From: Umezawaea tangerina
GTDB taxonomy: Bacteria; Actinomycetota; Actinomycetes; Mycobacteriales; Pseudonocardiaceae
Direction of reading: 5' to 3'
Length of the DNA: 64,000 nucleotides
NCBI RefSeq assembly: GCF_003002815.1
Contig: NZ_PVTF01000002.1
Location: 558,001 to 622,000 of the forward strand
Positions 8,833-18,363 of this stretch are shown piece after piece. The translations under genes and the position numbers were made by a program. The notes under the pieces are model-generated. The model was not told the DNA's origin and did no database searches. It saw only the letters and a list, made by a program, of their open reading frames with translations. The number at the start of each line of letters is the position of its first letter. Positions within the stretch are counted from its first letter, which is position 1.

Positions 8833-9336
8833 CTACCCCTCCGAGGAAGCAGCCCGGTTCGCGGGGGTGCAGCAGGGTTTCAAGGGGGTCAGGATGCCGG
8901 TCATGATCGTTTCCAGCTGGGTCAGCTGGGTGGGGTCAAGGCGGTCGAAGACGAGGGCGCGCAGGGCGGTCGTGTAGTGCGGTTGGCAGACGGCGACCTT
9001 GGCCCAGCCGCTGTCGGTCAGGTAGGCGATGGTCTGGCGGCCGTCCGCGCTGTCCGGTCTCCGGCCGATCCACCCGCGCTTCTCCATGCGGGTGGCGATG
9101 CGGGAGAGGTGGGAGGCGGTGACGCTGGCGGTGTCGGCCAGGTCGCCCATGCGACGGGTGCCGCCGTCGCTGACCGAGAGCCACCAGAGGACCTGGTACT
9201 CGCTGTGGCTGAGGCCGGTCTCGCGTTGCATGTGGGTGTCGAGGGCGGCGGGGAGCCAGATGACGGTGCCGAGCAACGACGTCCAAGCGCTCAACTCGGC
9301 GGGGTTGAGCGCTTCCGGGGGCGTCTGGCTGGTCAT
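8833..9336 (-). CDS. MarR-family transcriptional regulator
   Basis: A 167-residue MarR-type winged-helix protein. LSHSEYQVLWWLSVSDGG leads into the HTH (TASVTASHLSRIATRMEKRGWI) and the wing with the D-x-R-x-x pattern RRPDSADGRQTIAYLT. It is divergent from a quinone-oxidoreductase-like gene at 9438, the usual arrangement for a MarR protein that represses a detoxification enzyme. The short palindrome ACCTTAGGT (9382-9390) in the gap is a candidate operator. No redox Cys pair in the HTH region is evident; Cys residues occur near residues 120 and 155. Confidence 0.9.
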   Translation of the reverse strand: MTSQTPPEALNPAELSAWTSLLGTVIWLPAALDTHMQRETGLSHSEYQVLWWLSVSDGGTRRMGDLADTASVTASHLSRIATRMEKRGWIGRRPDSADGRQTIAYLTDSGWAKVAVCQPHYTTALRALVFDRLDPTQLTQLETIMTGILTPLKPCCTPANRAASSEG

Positions 9337-9381
9337 CGGGGCGAACCTACCACGGCGTCGTTTGACGCGGAAAGGAGTTTG

Positions 9382-9390
9382 ACCTTAGGT
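9382..9390. promoter_or_regulatory. candidate MarR operator
   Basis: The perfect 9-bp palindrome ACCTTAGGT lies in the 101-bp gap between the divergent MarR and oxidoreductase genes, within an unusually A/T-rich stretch (TTTGACGCGGAAAGGAGTTT). The role is inferred from position only. Confidence 0.35.
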
Positions 9391-9437
9391 TACTTTCTGC
9401 GGAAACCAACCGAGACTTGCACCAGAGGAGAACACCC

Positions 9438-10343
9438 ATGCGCGCAGCACGCTTCCACGACTACGGCACCGCGGACGTCCTGGTCGTCGAGGACGCCCCG
9501 GAACCGCACGCGGGGCCGGGTGAGGTTCGTGTCCGCACGGCGGTGGCCAGCGTCAACCCGATCGACTGGAAGGTCCGCTCCGGTGCCGCCAAGGGCATGC
9601 TGGAGGTCGAGTTCCCGGCGATTCCGGGGCGGGACGCCGCTGGGGTCGTCGACGAGGTCGGCGAGGGCGTGACCGGGGTCTCCGCTGGTGACGAGGTGTT
9701 CGGGCTGGGCGGGGTGTTCGGCGGGAGCGCGGAGTTCACCGTGCTGTCGGCGTGGGCGCCGGTGCCCGCCGGGTGGAGCATGGCGCAGGCGGGTGCGGCG
9801 GCGCTGGTCTACGTGACCGCCGCCCGCGGGCTCAACGCGCTGGGTGAGCTGAGCGGGAAGACGGTGCTGGTCGAGGGTGCGGCGGGCGGCGTGGGCAGTG
9901 CCGCGGTGGCGATCGCGGTGGCCCGCGGGGCGACGGTGATCGGGACCGCGAGCGAGCCGAAGCACGGCTTCCTGACCAAGCTGGGCGCACTGCCGACCAC
10001 GTACGGTGACGGTCTGGCGGAGCGCGTGGCGGCGCTCGCACCCGGCGGGGTGGACGTGGTGCTGGACGCGGCCGCGTCCGGGTCGCTCGCCGACCTGGTG
10101 GCGATCGCGGGCAGCGCCGACCGGGTCGTCACGGTCGCCGACTTCGTCAACTCCTCGGCGCTGGGCGTGCGGCTCGTCAACGCAGAGAACGACTCCGCCA
10201 TCCTGGTCGAGGCCGCCGAGCTGGGCGCGCGCGGTGCCTACACCCCGCACATCGCCGAGGAGTTCCCGCTCGACCGCATCGCCGAGGCGCACGCGCTGGC
10301 CGAGCAGGCGCGCACCCAGGGCAAGATCGTCGTCAAGATCTGA
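9438..10343 (+). CDS. NADPH:quinone-oxidoreductase-like medium-chain dehydrogenase
   Basis: A 301-residue zinc-free medium-chain dehydrogenase/reductase. The N-terminal GroES-like half carries VNPIDWKVRSG and FPAIPGRDAAGVV; the Rossmann half has VLVEGAAGGVGSAAVAIA. No structural or catalytic zinc cysteines are present, which places it with quinone reductases rather than alcohol dehydrogenases. Start ATG 9438 has AGAGGAG 7 bp upstream; an in-frame upstream ATG (9417) lacks such a site. It is divergent from the MarR gene and presumably its target, reducing quinones or enones with NADPH. Confidence 0.9.
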   Translation: MRAARFHDYGTADVLVVEDAPEPHAGPGEVRVRTAVASVNPIDWKVRSGAAKGMLEVEFPAIPGRDAAGVVDEVGEGVTGVSAGDEVFGLGGVFGGSAEFTVLSAWAPVPAGWSMAQAGAAALVYVTAARGLNALGELSGKTVLVEGAAGGVGSAAVAIAVARGATVIGTASEPKHGFLTKLGALPTTYGDGLAERVAALAPGGVDVVLDAAASGSLADLVAIAGSADRVVTVADFVNSSALGVRLVNAENDSAILVEAAELGARGAYTPHIAEEFPLDRIAEAHALAEQARTQGKIVVKI

Positions 10344-10351
10344 GGCGGGAC

Positions 10352-10380
10352 CCCGGCCCGCGGTCCCGCCGCGGGCCGGG
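10352..10380. terminator. bidirectional hairpin between convergent genes
   Basis: Perfect 12-bp stem CCCGGCCCGCGG / CCGCGGGCCGGG with a 5-base loop, between the oxidoreductase stop (10343) and the kdpC stop (10387). Confidence 0.8.
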
Positions 10381-10386
10381 AGGACG

Positions 10387-10995
10387 TCAGCCCGCCGCTT
10401 GGACGGCGAGGTTCAGCTCCAGGACGTCCACCGCCGGGTCGCCGAGGACGCCGAGGCCCCGGCCGGTGGTGTGCTCGGCGACCAGTGCGCGGACCCGGTC
10501 GACCGGCAGGCCGGTCACCCGTGCGACGCGGGCCACCTGCAGCTCGGCGTAGGCCGGGCTGATCTGCGGGTCGAGGCCGGAGGCCGACGCGGTGACCGCG
10601 TCCGAGGGCACCTGGTCGGGCGCGACGCCCTCGCGCCGGGCGACCAGGGTCCGGCGTTCGGCGACCACGGCGTCGTAGTCGGAGTTCACCGCGGACTTGT
10701 TGCTGCCCAACGAGGACGACGGGTCGCCGGGGCCCAGGGGGTCCTTCGCCAGCGCGGAGGGCCGGTTGTGGAACCACGGGTCGTTGGCCGGGTCGGCCGC
10801 GACCGGGTCGACGCCGATCAGCGACGAGCCCACGGCCTGGCCGTTCCGGGTGATGACGGAACCTTCGGCGTTGGCCTCGAGGCCGGGGATCCGACCGACG
10901 CCCCACACCGCGAGCGGGTAGAGGACACCGGTGACCACGGTGAGGACCAGCAGGACGCGCAGACCGGCGAGGGACTGCTTGACGAGGTTGTTCAC
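10387..10995 (-). CDS. kdpC: KdpC, potassium-transporting ATPase subunit C
   Basis: A 202-residue subunit with one N-terminal membrane helix (LAGLRVLLVLTVVTGVLYPL). Typical KdpC sequences follow: GSSLIG, DPWFHNRPSA, DAVTASASGLDPQISPAYA, and RVARVTGLPVDRVRALV. KdpC stabilises the KdpA-KdpB complex and raises potassium affinity. GTG 10995 is chosen as start; its stop-start spacing to kdpB is 2 bp. It is the last gene of the operon. No kdpD or kdpE follows: the next gene is on the other strand, so the sensor pair must be elsewhere. Confidence 0.95.
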   Translation of the reverse strand: MNNLVKQSLAGLRVLLVLTVVTGVLYPLAVWGVGRIPGLEANAEGSVITRNGQAVGSSLIGVDPVAADPANDPWFHNRPSALAKDPLGPGDPSSSLGSNKSAVNSDYDAVVAERRTLVARREGVAPDQVPSDAVTASASGLDPQISPAYAELQVARVARVTGLPVDRVRALVAEHTTGRGLGVLGDPAVDVLELNLAVQAAG

Positions 10996-10997
10996 GG

Positions 10998-13094
10998 CTA
11001 CCCGATTCCAGGGACGAGACGGACGAGCAGGTCGACCAGCCAGATCCCGGCGAACGGCGTCACGACGCCGCCGAGGCCGTAGACCAGCAGGTTGCGCCGC
11101 AGCAGCGCCGAGGCGCTGGAGGGCCGGTACCGGACTCCCCGCAGCGCCAACGGGATCAGCACCACGATGATCAGCGCGTTGAAGATCACCGCCGAGAGGA
11201 TCGCCGACTGCGGCGTGGCCAGGTGCATGATGTTGAGCTTGTCGAGCTGCGGGTAGATCCCGGCGAACATGGCGGGCAGGATCGCGAAGTACTTCGCGAG
11301 GTCGTTGGCCACGCTGAACGTGGTCAGCGCTCCCCTGGTGATCAGCAGCTGCTTGCCGATCTCCACGATCTCGATCAGCTTGGTCGGGTCCGAGTCCAGG
11401 TCGACCATGTTGCCCGCCTCCTTGGCGGCGGACGTGCCGGTGTTCATCGCGACGCCGACGTCGGACTGGGCCAGCGCGGGGGCGTCGTTGGTGCCGTCGC
11501 CGGTCATCGCGACGAGCTTGCCGCCCTCCTGCTCCTGGCGGATCAGGGCCATCTTGTCCTCGGGCTTGGCCTCGGCGAGGAAGTCGTCCACGCCCGCCTC
11601 GTCCGCGATCGCCTTGGCGGTCAACGGGTTGTCGCCCGTCACCATGACGGTCCTGATGCCCATGGCCCGCAGCTCGGCGAACCGCTCCCGCATGCCGGGT
11701 TTGACCACATCGGACAGTCGGACCACACCGCGCACGGACGCCACGCCGCCGCGGATCTCGGCGACCACGAGCGGAGTGCCGCCCTGTGCGCTGATCTCGT
11801 CGACGACGGGCCCGACCTCGCTGGACACCTCGCCGCCGTTCTCCGCGACCCAGGCCCGCACCGCGCCGGCCGCGCCCTTGCGGACCGACAGGTCGCCGAG
11901 GTCGATGCCGCTCATCCGGGTGTTCGCGCTGAACTCCACGAACTCGCCGGTCTTCTCGTGGTCGGTCGGCTCGGCGGACAGGCCGAACCGCTCCGCGCAC
12001 AGCTCGACGATGCTGCGGCCCTCGGGCGTGCCGTCGGCCAGGCTGGACAGCCGGACCGCGGCGGCGAGCTCCTCCGGTGTCGTGCCGCCGACCGCGACGA
12101 GCTCGGTGGCGCGGCGGTTGCCGAAGGTGATCGTGCCGGTCTTGTCCAGCAGCAGCGTGTCGATGTCCCCCGCGGCCTCGACCGCCTTGCCCGAGGTCGC
12201 CAGCACGTTGCGCTGCACGAGCCGGTCCATGCCCGCGATGCCGATCGCGGACAGCAGCGCGCCGATCGTGGTCGGGATGAGGCAGACCAGCAGCGCGGTC
12301 AGCACGATCACCGACTGGGCGCTGCCCGAGTAGGCGGCCATCGGCTGCAGGGCCACGACGGCGAGCAGGAAGATGATCGTCAACGTGGACAGCAGGATCG
12401 TCAACGCGATCTCGTTCGGCGTCTTCTGCCGTTGCGCGCCCTCGACCAGCGCGATCATCCGGTCCACGAACGACTCGCCCGGCTTGGTGGTGACCCGCAC
12501 GACCACCCGGTCCGACAGCACGGTCGTGCCGCCGGTCACCGCGCACCGGTCGCCGCCGGACTCGCGGATCACCGGGGCGGACTCACCGGTGATCGCCGAC
12601 TCGTCGACCGTGGCGATGCCCTCGACCACGTCGCCGTCGCCGGGGATCACCTCGCCCGCCTCGACCACGACGAGGTCGCCGATCCGCAGTTCGGTGCCCG
12701 CGACGCGCTCCTCGACACCGTCGACGAGCCTGCGGGCGACGGCGTCGGTCTTGGTGCGCCGCAACGACTCCGCCTGCGCCTTGCCCCGCCCCTCGGCGAC
12801 GGCCTCGGCCAGGTTCGCGAACAGCACCGTGAACCACAGCCACGCCGCGACCCCGATGGAGAACCCGCTGGGGTCCCCGATCGCGAACACCGTGACCAGC
12901 ACGGACCCGACCCAGACGACGAACATGACCGGGTTGCGGAGCTGGTGGCGCGGGTCGAACTTGCGCAGCGCGTCCGGGAGCGAGGTCAGCAGCTGCCGGG
13001 GGCTGAACACTCCCCCGCCGACCTGCCGGGTCGCCGCGGCCGCGGCGGGCGCGTCCTGGGGAGTCCGCTGTGGATGGTGGGTTGTGGTGGTCAC
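10998..13094 (-). CDS. kdpB: KdpB, potassium-transporting P-type ATPase catalytic subunit
   Basis: A 698-residue P-type ATPase. [13 protein letters not shown] holds the phosphorylated Asp, [19 protein letters not shown] the hinge, and [15 protein letters not shown] the actuator loop TGES. Six to seven membrane helices are visible ([37 protein letters not shown] and others). It couples ATP hydrolysis to K+ import with KdpA. The GTG start at 13094 overlaps the kdpA stop (GTGA). The N-terminal tail is longer and richer in Thr/His/Pro than in E. coli KdpB. Confidence 0.97.
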   Translation of the reverse strand: MTTTTHHPQRTPQDAPAAAAATRQVGGGVFSPRQLLTSLPDALRKFDPRHQLRNPVMFVVWVGSVLVTVFAIGDPSGFSIGVAAWLWFTVLFANLAEAVAEGRGKAQAESLRRTKTDAVARRLVDGVEERVAGTELRIGDLVVVEAGEVIPGDGDVVEGIATVDESAITGESAPVIRESGGDRCAVTGGTTVLSDRVVVRVTTKPGESFVDRMIALVEGAQRQKTPNEIALTILLSTLTIIFLLAVVALQPMAAYSGSAQSVIVLTALLVCLIPTTIGALLSAIGIAGMDRLVQRNVLATSGKAVEAAGDIDTLLLDKTGTITFGNRRATELVAVGGTTPEELAAAVRLSSLADGTPEGRSIVELCAERFGLSAEPTDHEKTGEFVEFSANTRMSGIDLGDLSVRKGAAGAVRAWVAENGGEVSSEVGPVVDEISAQGGTPLVVAEIRGGVASVRGVVRLSDVVKPGMRERFAELRAMGIRTVMVTGDNPLTAKAIADEAGVDDFLAEAKPEDKMALIRQEQEGGKLVAMTGDGTNDAPALAQSDVGVAMNTGTSAAKEAGNMVDLDSDPTKLIEIVEIGKQLLITRGALTTFSVANDLAKYFAILPAMFAGIYPQLDKLNIMHLATPQSAILSAVIFNALIIVVLIPLALRGVRYRPSSASALLRRNLLVYGLGGVVTPFAGIWLVDLLVRLVPGIG

Positions 13095-14731
13095 AGCAGT
13101 GCCTCCGCGATGGGACCGAGTGCGAGAGCGGGGATGAAGGTGAGCGCGGCGACCAGCACGACGCTGCCGCCGAGCAGCGTGGCGAACAGCGGTCCGGTGG
13201 TGGGCAGCGTGCCCGCCGACTCCGGGACCTTCCGCTGGGCGGCCAGCGACCCGGCCAGCGCGAGCACGGCCACGATCGGGATGAACCGGCCGAGCAGCAT
13301 GCAGACGCCGAGCGAGGACTGGAACCAGTCGCTGGTGACGGTGATGCCCGCGAACGCGCTGCCGTTGTTGTTCGACGCCGACGCGTAGGCGTAGAGCACC
13401 TCCGACAGCCCGTGCGCGCCGGGGTTGTTCAGCGCCTTGTCGACCTCGCCGGGCAGCACCAGCGCGATGCCCGCGCCGAGCAGCAGCACCGTGGGCATGG
13501 CCAGGATCGACACCGCCGCGGCGGTCACCTCGCGCTTGCCGAGCTTCTTGCCCAGGTACTCGGGCGTGCGGCCGACCATGAGCCCGGCCAGGAACATCGC
13601 GATGACGGCCATCACCAGGATGCTGTAGAGGCCGGTGCCGACACCGCCGGGCGTCATCTCGCCGAACAGCATGTTCAGCAGGGTCCCTCCGCCGCCGAGG
13701 CCGCTGAAGCTGTCGTGCATGGAGTTGACCGCGCCCGTGGACGTGCCGGTGGTCGAGTCGGCGAACAGCGCCGACCCGGCGACGCCGAAGCGGGTCTCCT
13801 TGCCCTCCAGCGGGCGCAGGCCGTGGGCCTCGGCCCACCAGATGACCCCGAGCATGCCCGCCCACAGCACGCCCATCACGCTGAGCAGCACGTACCCCTG
13901 CCTGCGGTTGCCGACCAGCGTGCCGAACGCGCGGGTGAGCGACACCGGGATGGCCATCAGCAGGAAGATCTCCAGCAGGTTGGTCCACGAGTTGGGGTTC
14001 TCGAACGGGTGCGCCGAGTTCGCGTTGAAGATGCCGCCGCCGTTCGTGCCGAGCATCTTGATCGCCTCCTGGCTCGCCGCCGGAGCCAGCGCGATGGTGT
14101 GCGAGACCCCGTCGGGGCCGACCACGGTCACCCCGGACCGCAGGCTCATCACCACGCCGAGCGCGAGCAGCGCGACCGCGGACACGAACGCCATGGGCAG
14201 CAGGACCCGCAGCGTGCCGCGGACCAGGTCGACCCAGAAGTTGCCCAGCCGGTCGGTCCTGGACCGGATGAACCCGCGCACCAGCGCCATCGCGACCGCG
14301 AGGCCCACCGCGGCGGAGACGAAGTTCTGCACGGTCAGGCCGACCATCTGCACGGCGTGCCCCATCACGACCTCGGGCACGTAGGACTGCCAGTTCGTGT
14401 TGGACACGAAGCTCGCGGCGTTGTTGAACGCCATCCCCGGCGGCACCGCGCCGCGGCCGAAGTCGAACGGCAGCAGGGGTTGCAGCCGTTGCAGCAGGTA
14501 GAGCAGGACGACCGACACGAACGAGAAGCCGAGCACGCCCTGCGCGTAGGTGCCCCAGCGCTGCTCGGCGTCCGGGTCAACCCGGACGAGCCGGTACAGC
14601 GCCGTCTCCGCGCGGGTGTGCTCCGGGGTGCTGAACACCCTGGCCAGGTAGTCGCCGAGCGGCCGGTGCACGGCCGCCAGCGCGGCGATCAGCAGGCCGG
14701 CCTGCAGCAGGCCGGCGAGAGTGGGTGACAT
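13091..14731 (-). CDS. kdpA: KdpA, potassium-transporting ATPase channel-like subunit
   Basis: A 546-residue membrane protein of the SKT superfamily, the K+-selecting subunit. Ten or so hydrophobic segments and the four selectivity-filter-like loops can be seen, among them [27 protein letters not shown] and the late SDWFQSSLG region with NNNGSAF. Length matches the family (about 555). ATG start at 14731 overlaps kdpF's stop (ATGTCACC after TTCTGATG). Its function in the inner complex is high-affinity K+ uptake under limitation or osmotic stress. Confidence 0.96.
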   Translation of the reverse strand: MSPTLAGLLQAGLLIAALAAVHRPLGDYLARVFSTPEHTRAETALYRLVRVDPDAEQRWGTYAQGVLGFSFVSVVLLYLLQRLQPLLPFDFGRGAVPPGMAFNNAASFVSNTNWQSYVPEVVMGHAVQMVGLTVQNFVSAAVGLAVAMALVRGFIRSRTDRLGNFWVDLVRGTLRVLLPMAFVSAVALLALGVVMSLRSGVTVVGPDGVSHTIALAPAASQEAIKMLGTNGGGIFNANSAHPFENPNSWTNLLEIFLLMAIPVSLTRAFGTLVGNRRQGYVLLSVMGVLWAGMLGVIWWAEAHGLRPLEGKETRFGVAGSALFADSTTGTSTGAVNSMHDSFSGLGGGGTLLNMLFGEMTPGGVGTGLYSILVMAVIAMFLAGLMVGRTPEYLGKKLGKREVTAAAVSILAMPTVLLLGAGIALVLPGEVDKALNNPGAHGLSEVLYAYASASNNNGSAFAGITVTSDWFQSSLGVCMLLGRFIPIVAVLALAGSLAAQRKVPESAGTLPTTGPLFATLLGGSVVLVAALTFIPALALGPIAEALL

Positions 14732-14832
14732 CAGAACTTCTCCGGCCTGATCAGCGCGACGAACAGGTAGACGATCACCAGCAGGGCGAGCACTCCCGCC
14801 ACGACGTTCGCCACGACCCCGGTGCCGTTCAC
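14731..14832 (-). CDS. kdpF: KdpF, small membrane subunit
   Basis: A 33-residue peptide with one helix (VVAGVLALLVIVYLFVALI) and the KdpF-type ending RPEKF. KdpF stabilises the KdpABC complex. GTG start at 14832 overlaps the stop of the upstream micro-ORF by 4 bp (GTGA); its own TGA overlaps the kdpA start. Confidence 0.9.
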   Translation of the reverse strand: MNGTGVVANVVAGVLALLVIVYLFVALIRPEKF

Positions 14833-14912
14833 AACCGCTCCAGACCGCGGAGCGTCAGCGCCATCAGCGCGAACACCCCGACCAGCAGCAAGGCGTAGGC
14901 CAGGTCGGCCAT
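14829..14912 (-). CDS. 27-residue membrane micro-ORF leading the kdp operon
   Basis: ATG at 14912 is preceded by GGAGAGGAG about 8 bp away, the best ribosome-binding site of the operon. It encodes 27 residues, MADLAYALLLVGVFALMALT then LRGLERL: one transmembrane helix with a basic tail. It ends in TGA overlapping the kdpF GTG. Similar tiny ORFs occur in front of kdpF in other actinomycetes as far as I recall. It could be an extra KdpF-like subunit or a translational-coupling leader; no function is established. Confidence 0.7.
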   Translation of the reverse strand: MADLAYALLLVGVFALMALTLRGLERL

Positions 14913-15281
14913 CTGCGGTGCTCCTCTCCCCACTGGGGCTCAGGGCCGCCCCGACGGCGGCCGCACACGGAGCGTGCGCCCCCCGATCAGCCGTTCGGGG
15001 CTTCCCTGACGCGTCCTTGACACCCGCGCCGAACCCGTTGACGCGTTCCTGACGCGGCGGTGACGGCGACGACACGACCATCACCCGATGTCGCCGGGGC
15101 CATGGCCCTCCTCGTGGGCCCCGGACCACCAGGCGCGGCGACACCAGGGGTGATCACCTGCAGTAGTGGGCTCGACAACCCCGTTGCCCGGCAAGGCCGT
15201 GGCACGATGAGGGACGCGGGTTCGCCCGGTCCGCGGCGGACAGCAGCTAGATCGGCTTCCGCGCACCGGAGGGGTTTGTCC
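14913..15281. other. 369-bp gap upstream of kdp and the TPR gene
   Basis: This divergent gap holds no credible ORF. Its main content is the 11-bp repeat array at 15006-15070. The RBS CGGAGGGG for the plus-strand gene lies near 15267. Confidence 0.6.
15006..15070. promoter_or_regulatory. array of 11-bp direct repeats (candidate KdpE/OmpR-type operator)
   Basis: Consecutive 11-mers read CTGACGCGTCC, TTGACACCCGC, a degenerate 10-mer, TTGACGCGTTC, CTGACGCGGCG and GTGACGGCGAC. The 11-bp phase and YTGACGCG core are what OmpR/PhoB-type response regulators bind as tandem half-sites. The array lies 94-158 bp upstream of the first kdp-operon ORF and 210-275 bp upstream of the TPR gene. Confidence 0.6.
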
Positions 15282-16292
15282 ATGTCGGCGCCCAGCCCTG
15301 TCCCCCGTTCACCGGCCACCCGTCCGAGGGTCGGCGTGGCCGATGTCGACGCCGTCGAGAACGCCACCAGGATCCTGCGGACCGTGGACGGCAGACACGG
15401 CGGCGGGCACTGCGTCGACACGGTCGTGGGCGCCCTGCCCATGGCCGACGCCCTCCTCCGCGTCCCGGCCTCCGCCGAGGTCGCCACCCGCATGCGCCGG
15501 GCCGTCGCCGACCTGCACAACCTGGCGGGCTGGGTGTGCTTCGACACCGGCCTGCACGACGACGCCCTCCGCCAGTTCGGCCGCGCGCTCGAACTGGCGG
15601 GCGCGGGCGGCGACGACGCGCTCACCGCCGACGTGCGCTACCGCCTTGGCCGCGTCTACCTGCACCACGGTGCCATCGGCCGCGCCTCCACCGAGTTCCA
15701 GCGCGGCACGCGGGCCGCCGCGGCCTGCGGGTCGCCCCACGCCATGGCCATCCTGTGCGCGAACCAGGCCTGGGCCCAGGCCCGCATGGGTGCGCGGGAG
15801 GAGACGCAGGCGCTGCTCGCCCAGGCGGCCGACGAGTTCGCCCGCGCCGACCCCGAGGAGGCACCCGGCTGGGCCGCCTTCCTCACCACCACCGACCTGC
15901 TCTCCATCACCGGCACCGTCCACACCGAACTCGCGCAGACCGTCGACCCCAGGTTCGCCGACCTCGCCGTGCCGGAGCTCTCCGCGGCGGCGAAGGGCTA
16001 CGGCCCCGACATGGTCCGCAGCAAGGCCATGTGCCTGATCTCGCTGTCCACGGCGCTGCTCGTGTCCGGCCACCCCGAACACGGCACGGCGGTGGGCCAC
16101 CAGGCGGTCGACCTCTGCGAACGCCTCGACTCCGTCCGCACCACGGCCAGGCTCCTGCTGCTGGGCAAGGTCGTCTCCCGCCAACGCGGTCGCTCCGACG
16201 GCCTCACCGCCCGCATCGACGCCCTGCGCCCGACCGGCGCCCACCGCCGCGACCGCGTCCGCCCGAACACGCGGAGGACGACGACCTCCTGA
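15282..16292 (+). CDS. orphan TPR-repeat protein
   Basis: A 336-residue helical protein. Several TPR-like helix pairs can be seen (AVADLHNLAGWVCFDTGLHDDALRQFGRALELA; AMAILCANQAWAQARMG; DLLSITGTVHTELAQ; AVGHQAVDLCERLDSV), here cited only in part. This matches the C-terminal sensor half of actinobacterial XRE-TPR regulators, but no HTH precedes it: the chosen ATG at 15282 has CGGAGGGG upstream, and the open frame further up shows no DNA-binding domain. It may act as a protein-binding partner of a regulator encoded elsewhere. Confidence 0.75.
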   Translation: MSAPSPVPRSPATRPRVGVADVDAVENATRILRTVDGRHGGGHCVDTVVGALPMADALLRVPASAEVATRMRRAVADLHNLAGWVCFDTGLHDDALRQFGRALELAGAGGDDALTADVRYRLGRVYLHHGAIGRASTEFQRGTRAAAACGSPHAMAILCANQAWAQARMGAREETQALLAQAADEFARADPEEAPGWAAFLTTTDLLSITGTVHTELAQTVDPRFADLAVPELSAAAKGYGPDMVRSKAMCLISLSTALLVSGHPEHGTAVGHQAVDLCERLDSVRTTARLLLLGKVVSRQRGRSDGLTARIDALRPTGAHRRDRVRPNTRRTTTS

Positions 16293-16308
16293 CGCGCCAA
16301 GGCGTCGG

Positions 16309-17352
16309 CTACCCGGCGGCGGGCGGTACCGCCGCGCGGAGCGGCGCCCCGACGGCGTGCAGGTGCCGCAGCACGTACCCGTACGAAGCGACCCACCCGC
16401 ACTGGGCGTAGTCGATCCCCCGCTCCGCGCAGAACTCCCTGACGATCACCTGCGCGTGCCTCAGGCTCGGTCGGGGCATGCTCGGGAACAGGTGGTGCTC
16501 GATCTGGTAGTTCAGCCCTCCCAGGGCGAAGTCCACCACGGGCCCACCGCGCACGTTGCGCGACGTGAGCACCTGCTTGCGCAGGAAGTCCAACGTGTGC
16601 CCGGCAACCAGCGTGGGCATCCCCTTGTGGTTCGGGGCGAACGAGCACCCCATGTACAAGCCCCACAACCCCTGGTGCACCAGCACGAACACGATCCCGG
16701 TCACCGGGGACAGCACGACGAACACCGCCGTCAGGTAGGCGGCCAGGTGCACCACCAGCGACCCGGCCTCGACCAGCCGCGCCTTCACCGCCCCCTTCCA
16801 CACCGCGGTGATCCCCGACAGGTGCAGGTCGAACCCCTCCAGCAGCAGCATGGGGAAGAACAGGAACGCCTGGTGCTTCGCCGTCCACCGCAGGAACCCG
16901 CGCTTCGCGGCACCCTGGCCCACCGTGAACGCCAACGCCCGGATGTCGACGTCGGGGTCCTCGTCCTCGTGGTTCGGGTTGGCGTGGTGGCGGTTGTGCT
17001 TGCCGACCCACCAGCCGTAGCTCATCCCGACCAGACCCGCGTGCGCGTAGCCGACCACGTCGTTGGGCCGCCGGGTGCGGAAGATCTGCTTGTGCCCCGC
17101 GTCGTGGCCGATGAACGCGAGCTGGGTGCACATAAACGCGAGGAACGCCGCGGTGAACAGCTGCCACCACGTGTCGCCGACGAGGAAGAACGCGACCCAA
17201 CCACCGGCGAAGGCGAGCAGGTTGAGGGCGATCCTGACGACGTAGTAGGCGGTGCGGCGGTCGAGCAACCCCGCATCCGCGACGGCTCGGGACAACTCGG
17301 CGAAGTCACTGCCCCGTCTCGCGGGCACCGCTTGGCTTTCGAAGGTGGACAC
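16309..17352 (-). CDS. membrane fatty acid desaturase, front-end type
   Basis: A 347-residue di-iron desaturase. The three His boxes are HDAGH, HNRHHANPN and QIEHHLFP; the Q-x-x-HH third box is that of front-end (delta-5/6-type) acyl-lipid desaturases, though no cytochrome b5 domain is fused. Hydrophobic pairs flank the boxes. GTG 17352 is chosen as start because AGGAG lies 8 bp upstream; the longer open frame covers a Pro/Arg-rich non-coding stretch. Expected role: O2-dependent introduction of a double bond into membrane acyl chains, drawing electrons from ferredoxin. No cold-shock or reductase partner is adjacent. Confidence 0.9.
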   Translation of the reverse strand: MSTFESQAVPARRGSDFAELSRAVADAGLLDRRTAYYVVRIALNLLAFAGGWVAFFLVGDTWWQLFTAAFLAFMCTQLAFIGHDAGHKQIFRTRRPNDVVGYAHAGLVGMSYGWWVGKHNRHHANPNHEDEDPDVDIRALAFTVGQGAAKRGFLRWTAKHQAFLFFPMLLLEGFDLHLSGITAVWKGAVKARLVEAGSLVVHLAAYLTAVFVVLSPVTGIVFVLVHQGLWGLYMGCSFAPNHKGMPTLVAGHTLDFLRKQVLTSRNVRGGPVVDFALGGLNYQIEHHLFPSMPRPSLRHAQVIVREFCAERGIDYAQCGWVASYGYVLRHLHAVGAPLRAAVPPAAG

Positions 17353-17583
17353 CGCAGACTCCTGGGTCGCGCCGGACAGCGCGCCGGGGTCTGGGGCGGC
17401 ATGGAACCGCGGTCCGCCCGCGGTCTTCCCCCAGGGTGCCACCGGGTCGGGTGGTCGGCAACCTGGGCGTCCACCTTGTCCGGGCTGCTGAGCCGCGACT
17501 ACCCCTCGGGGCAGCGGCCACCTCCGTCCCCGGCGTGACCTCCTGCCCCGACGAGCGGGTCGGGCCCGGTCCACGACAGCGGA

Positions 17584-17618
17584 ACGGTGGCCGCCGGGAT
17601 CTGCTCGGCGGCCACCGT
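17584..17618. terminator. hairpin terminator after the DUF305 gene
   Basis: Perfect 12-bp stem ACGGTGGCCGCC / GGCGGCCACCGT with an 11-base loop, 20 bp past the DUF305 stop codon on the minus strand. The remaining bases of the 285-bp gap to the desaturase show no ORF. Confidence 0.75.
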
Positions 17619-17637
17619 CGGGCTGTGCTGTGTCTCG

Positions 17638-18165
17638 TCAGGCCTTGTCGAGATCGGCGATGAGCCCGTTCTGCACGGTGATCATCTCCTTCGACAGCGC
17701 GCGCACACCCTGGTGGGTGCCGCCGGTGCTGACGGCCTCCGCCATCTGCACGCCGTCGCGCAGGTGCCGTCCCATCAGCGCGGCCCACTGCTTGTCGAAG
17801 TCGGCGCCGTTGTAGCCGCTGAGCTGGTCGACGTCCTTGGGGGACACCACCATCTCGTGCGCCTGGTGGCCCGAGTCGGCGACCGCCACCTTCCACTCGG
17901 ACAGCCAACCGTTCATCTTGTCGATCTCGGACGTCCCCTCCGCGGTGATCGCGTCGGCGACCTTGATCACCTCGGGGTTCTTGGACCGGCTGCGCACCAG
18001 GCCGCTGATCTGCAGCGTCTGCTTGTGGTGCGGAACCATGTCCCACAGGAAACGGATGTCTGTGTCGTTGGCGCCCGCCTGTGTGGCCGCGGTGCCGCTC
18101 GCGATCGAGCAACCTGACACCAGCACGGCGAAACCGACCAACGCAACGAGCAAACGGGCGCGCAT
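17638..18165 (-). CDS. DUF305 lipoprotein
   Basis: A 175-residue secreted lipoprotein. MRARLLVALVGFAVLVSGC is a type II signal with lipobox LVSGC (Cys 19). The body matches DUF305: DIRFLWDMVPHHKQTLQISG near residue 40 and GRHLRDGVQMAEAV near 130, the ferritin-like repeats with paired His and Met typical of the family. DUF305 proteins are often linked to copper, but no metal-resistance gene is next door. The start has an AGGAGG site 7 bp upstream. Confidence 0.9.
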   Translation of the reverse strand: MRARLLVALVGFAVLVSGCSIASGTAATQAGANDTDIRFLWDMVPHHKQTLQISGLVRSRSKNPEVIKVADAITAEGTSEIDKMNGWLSEWKVAVADSGHQAHEMVVSPKDVDQLSGYNGADFDKQWAALMGRHLRDGVQMAEAVSTGGTHQGVRALSKEMITVQNGLIADLDKA

Positions 18166-18363
18166 GTACAACCTCCTGGGGCTCCTGCACACGACTACGG
18201 ATGGACCGCCCGGTCGGTTCAGAGAAATACGGACCAATCGGGCGGCACCGCATCACCGCAGGTAGACAGACCGATCCACACCTCACGCCCGTCGAGCACC
18301 GACGCGCGCACCCCGGCCGGTCGCACCACCCACTCCGACTGCGCCCAAGTCGGTATCCGCACT

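Noticed and set aside
10387-12546. A 719-residue product from the kdpC frame
   Set aside because: The first part is the out-of-frame shadow of kdpB. The kdpC protein starts at GTG 10995.
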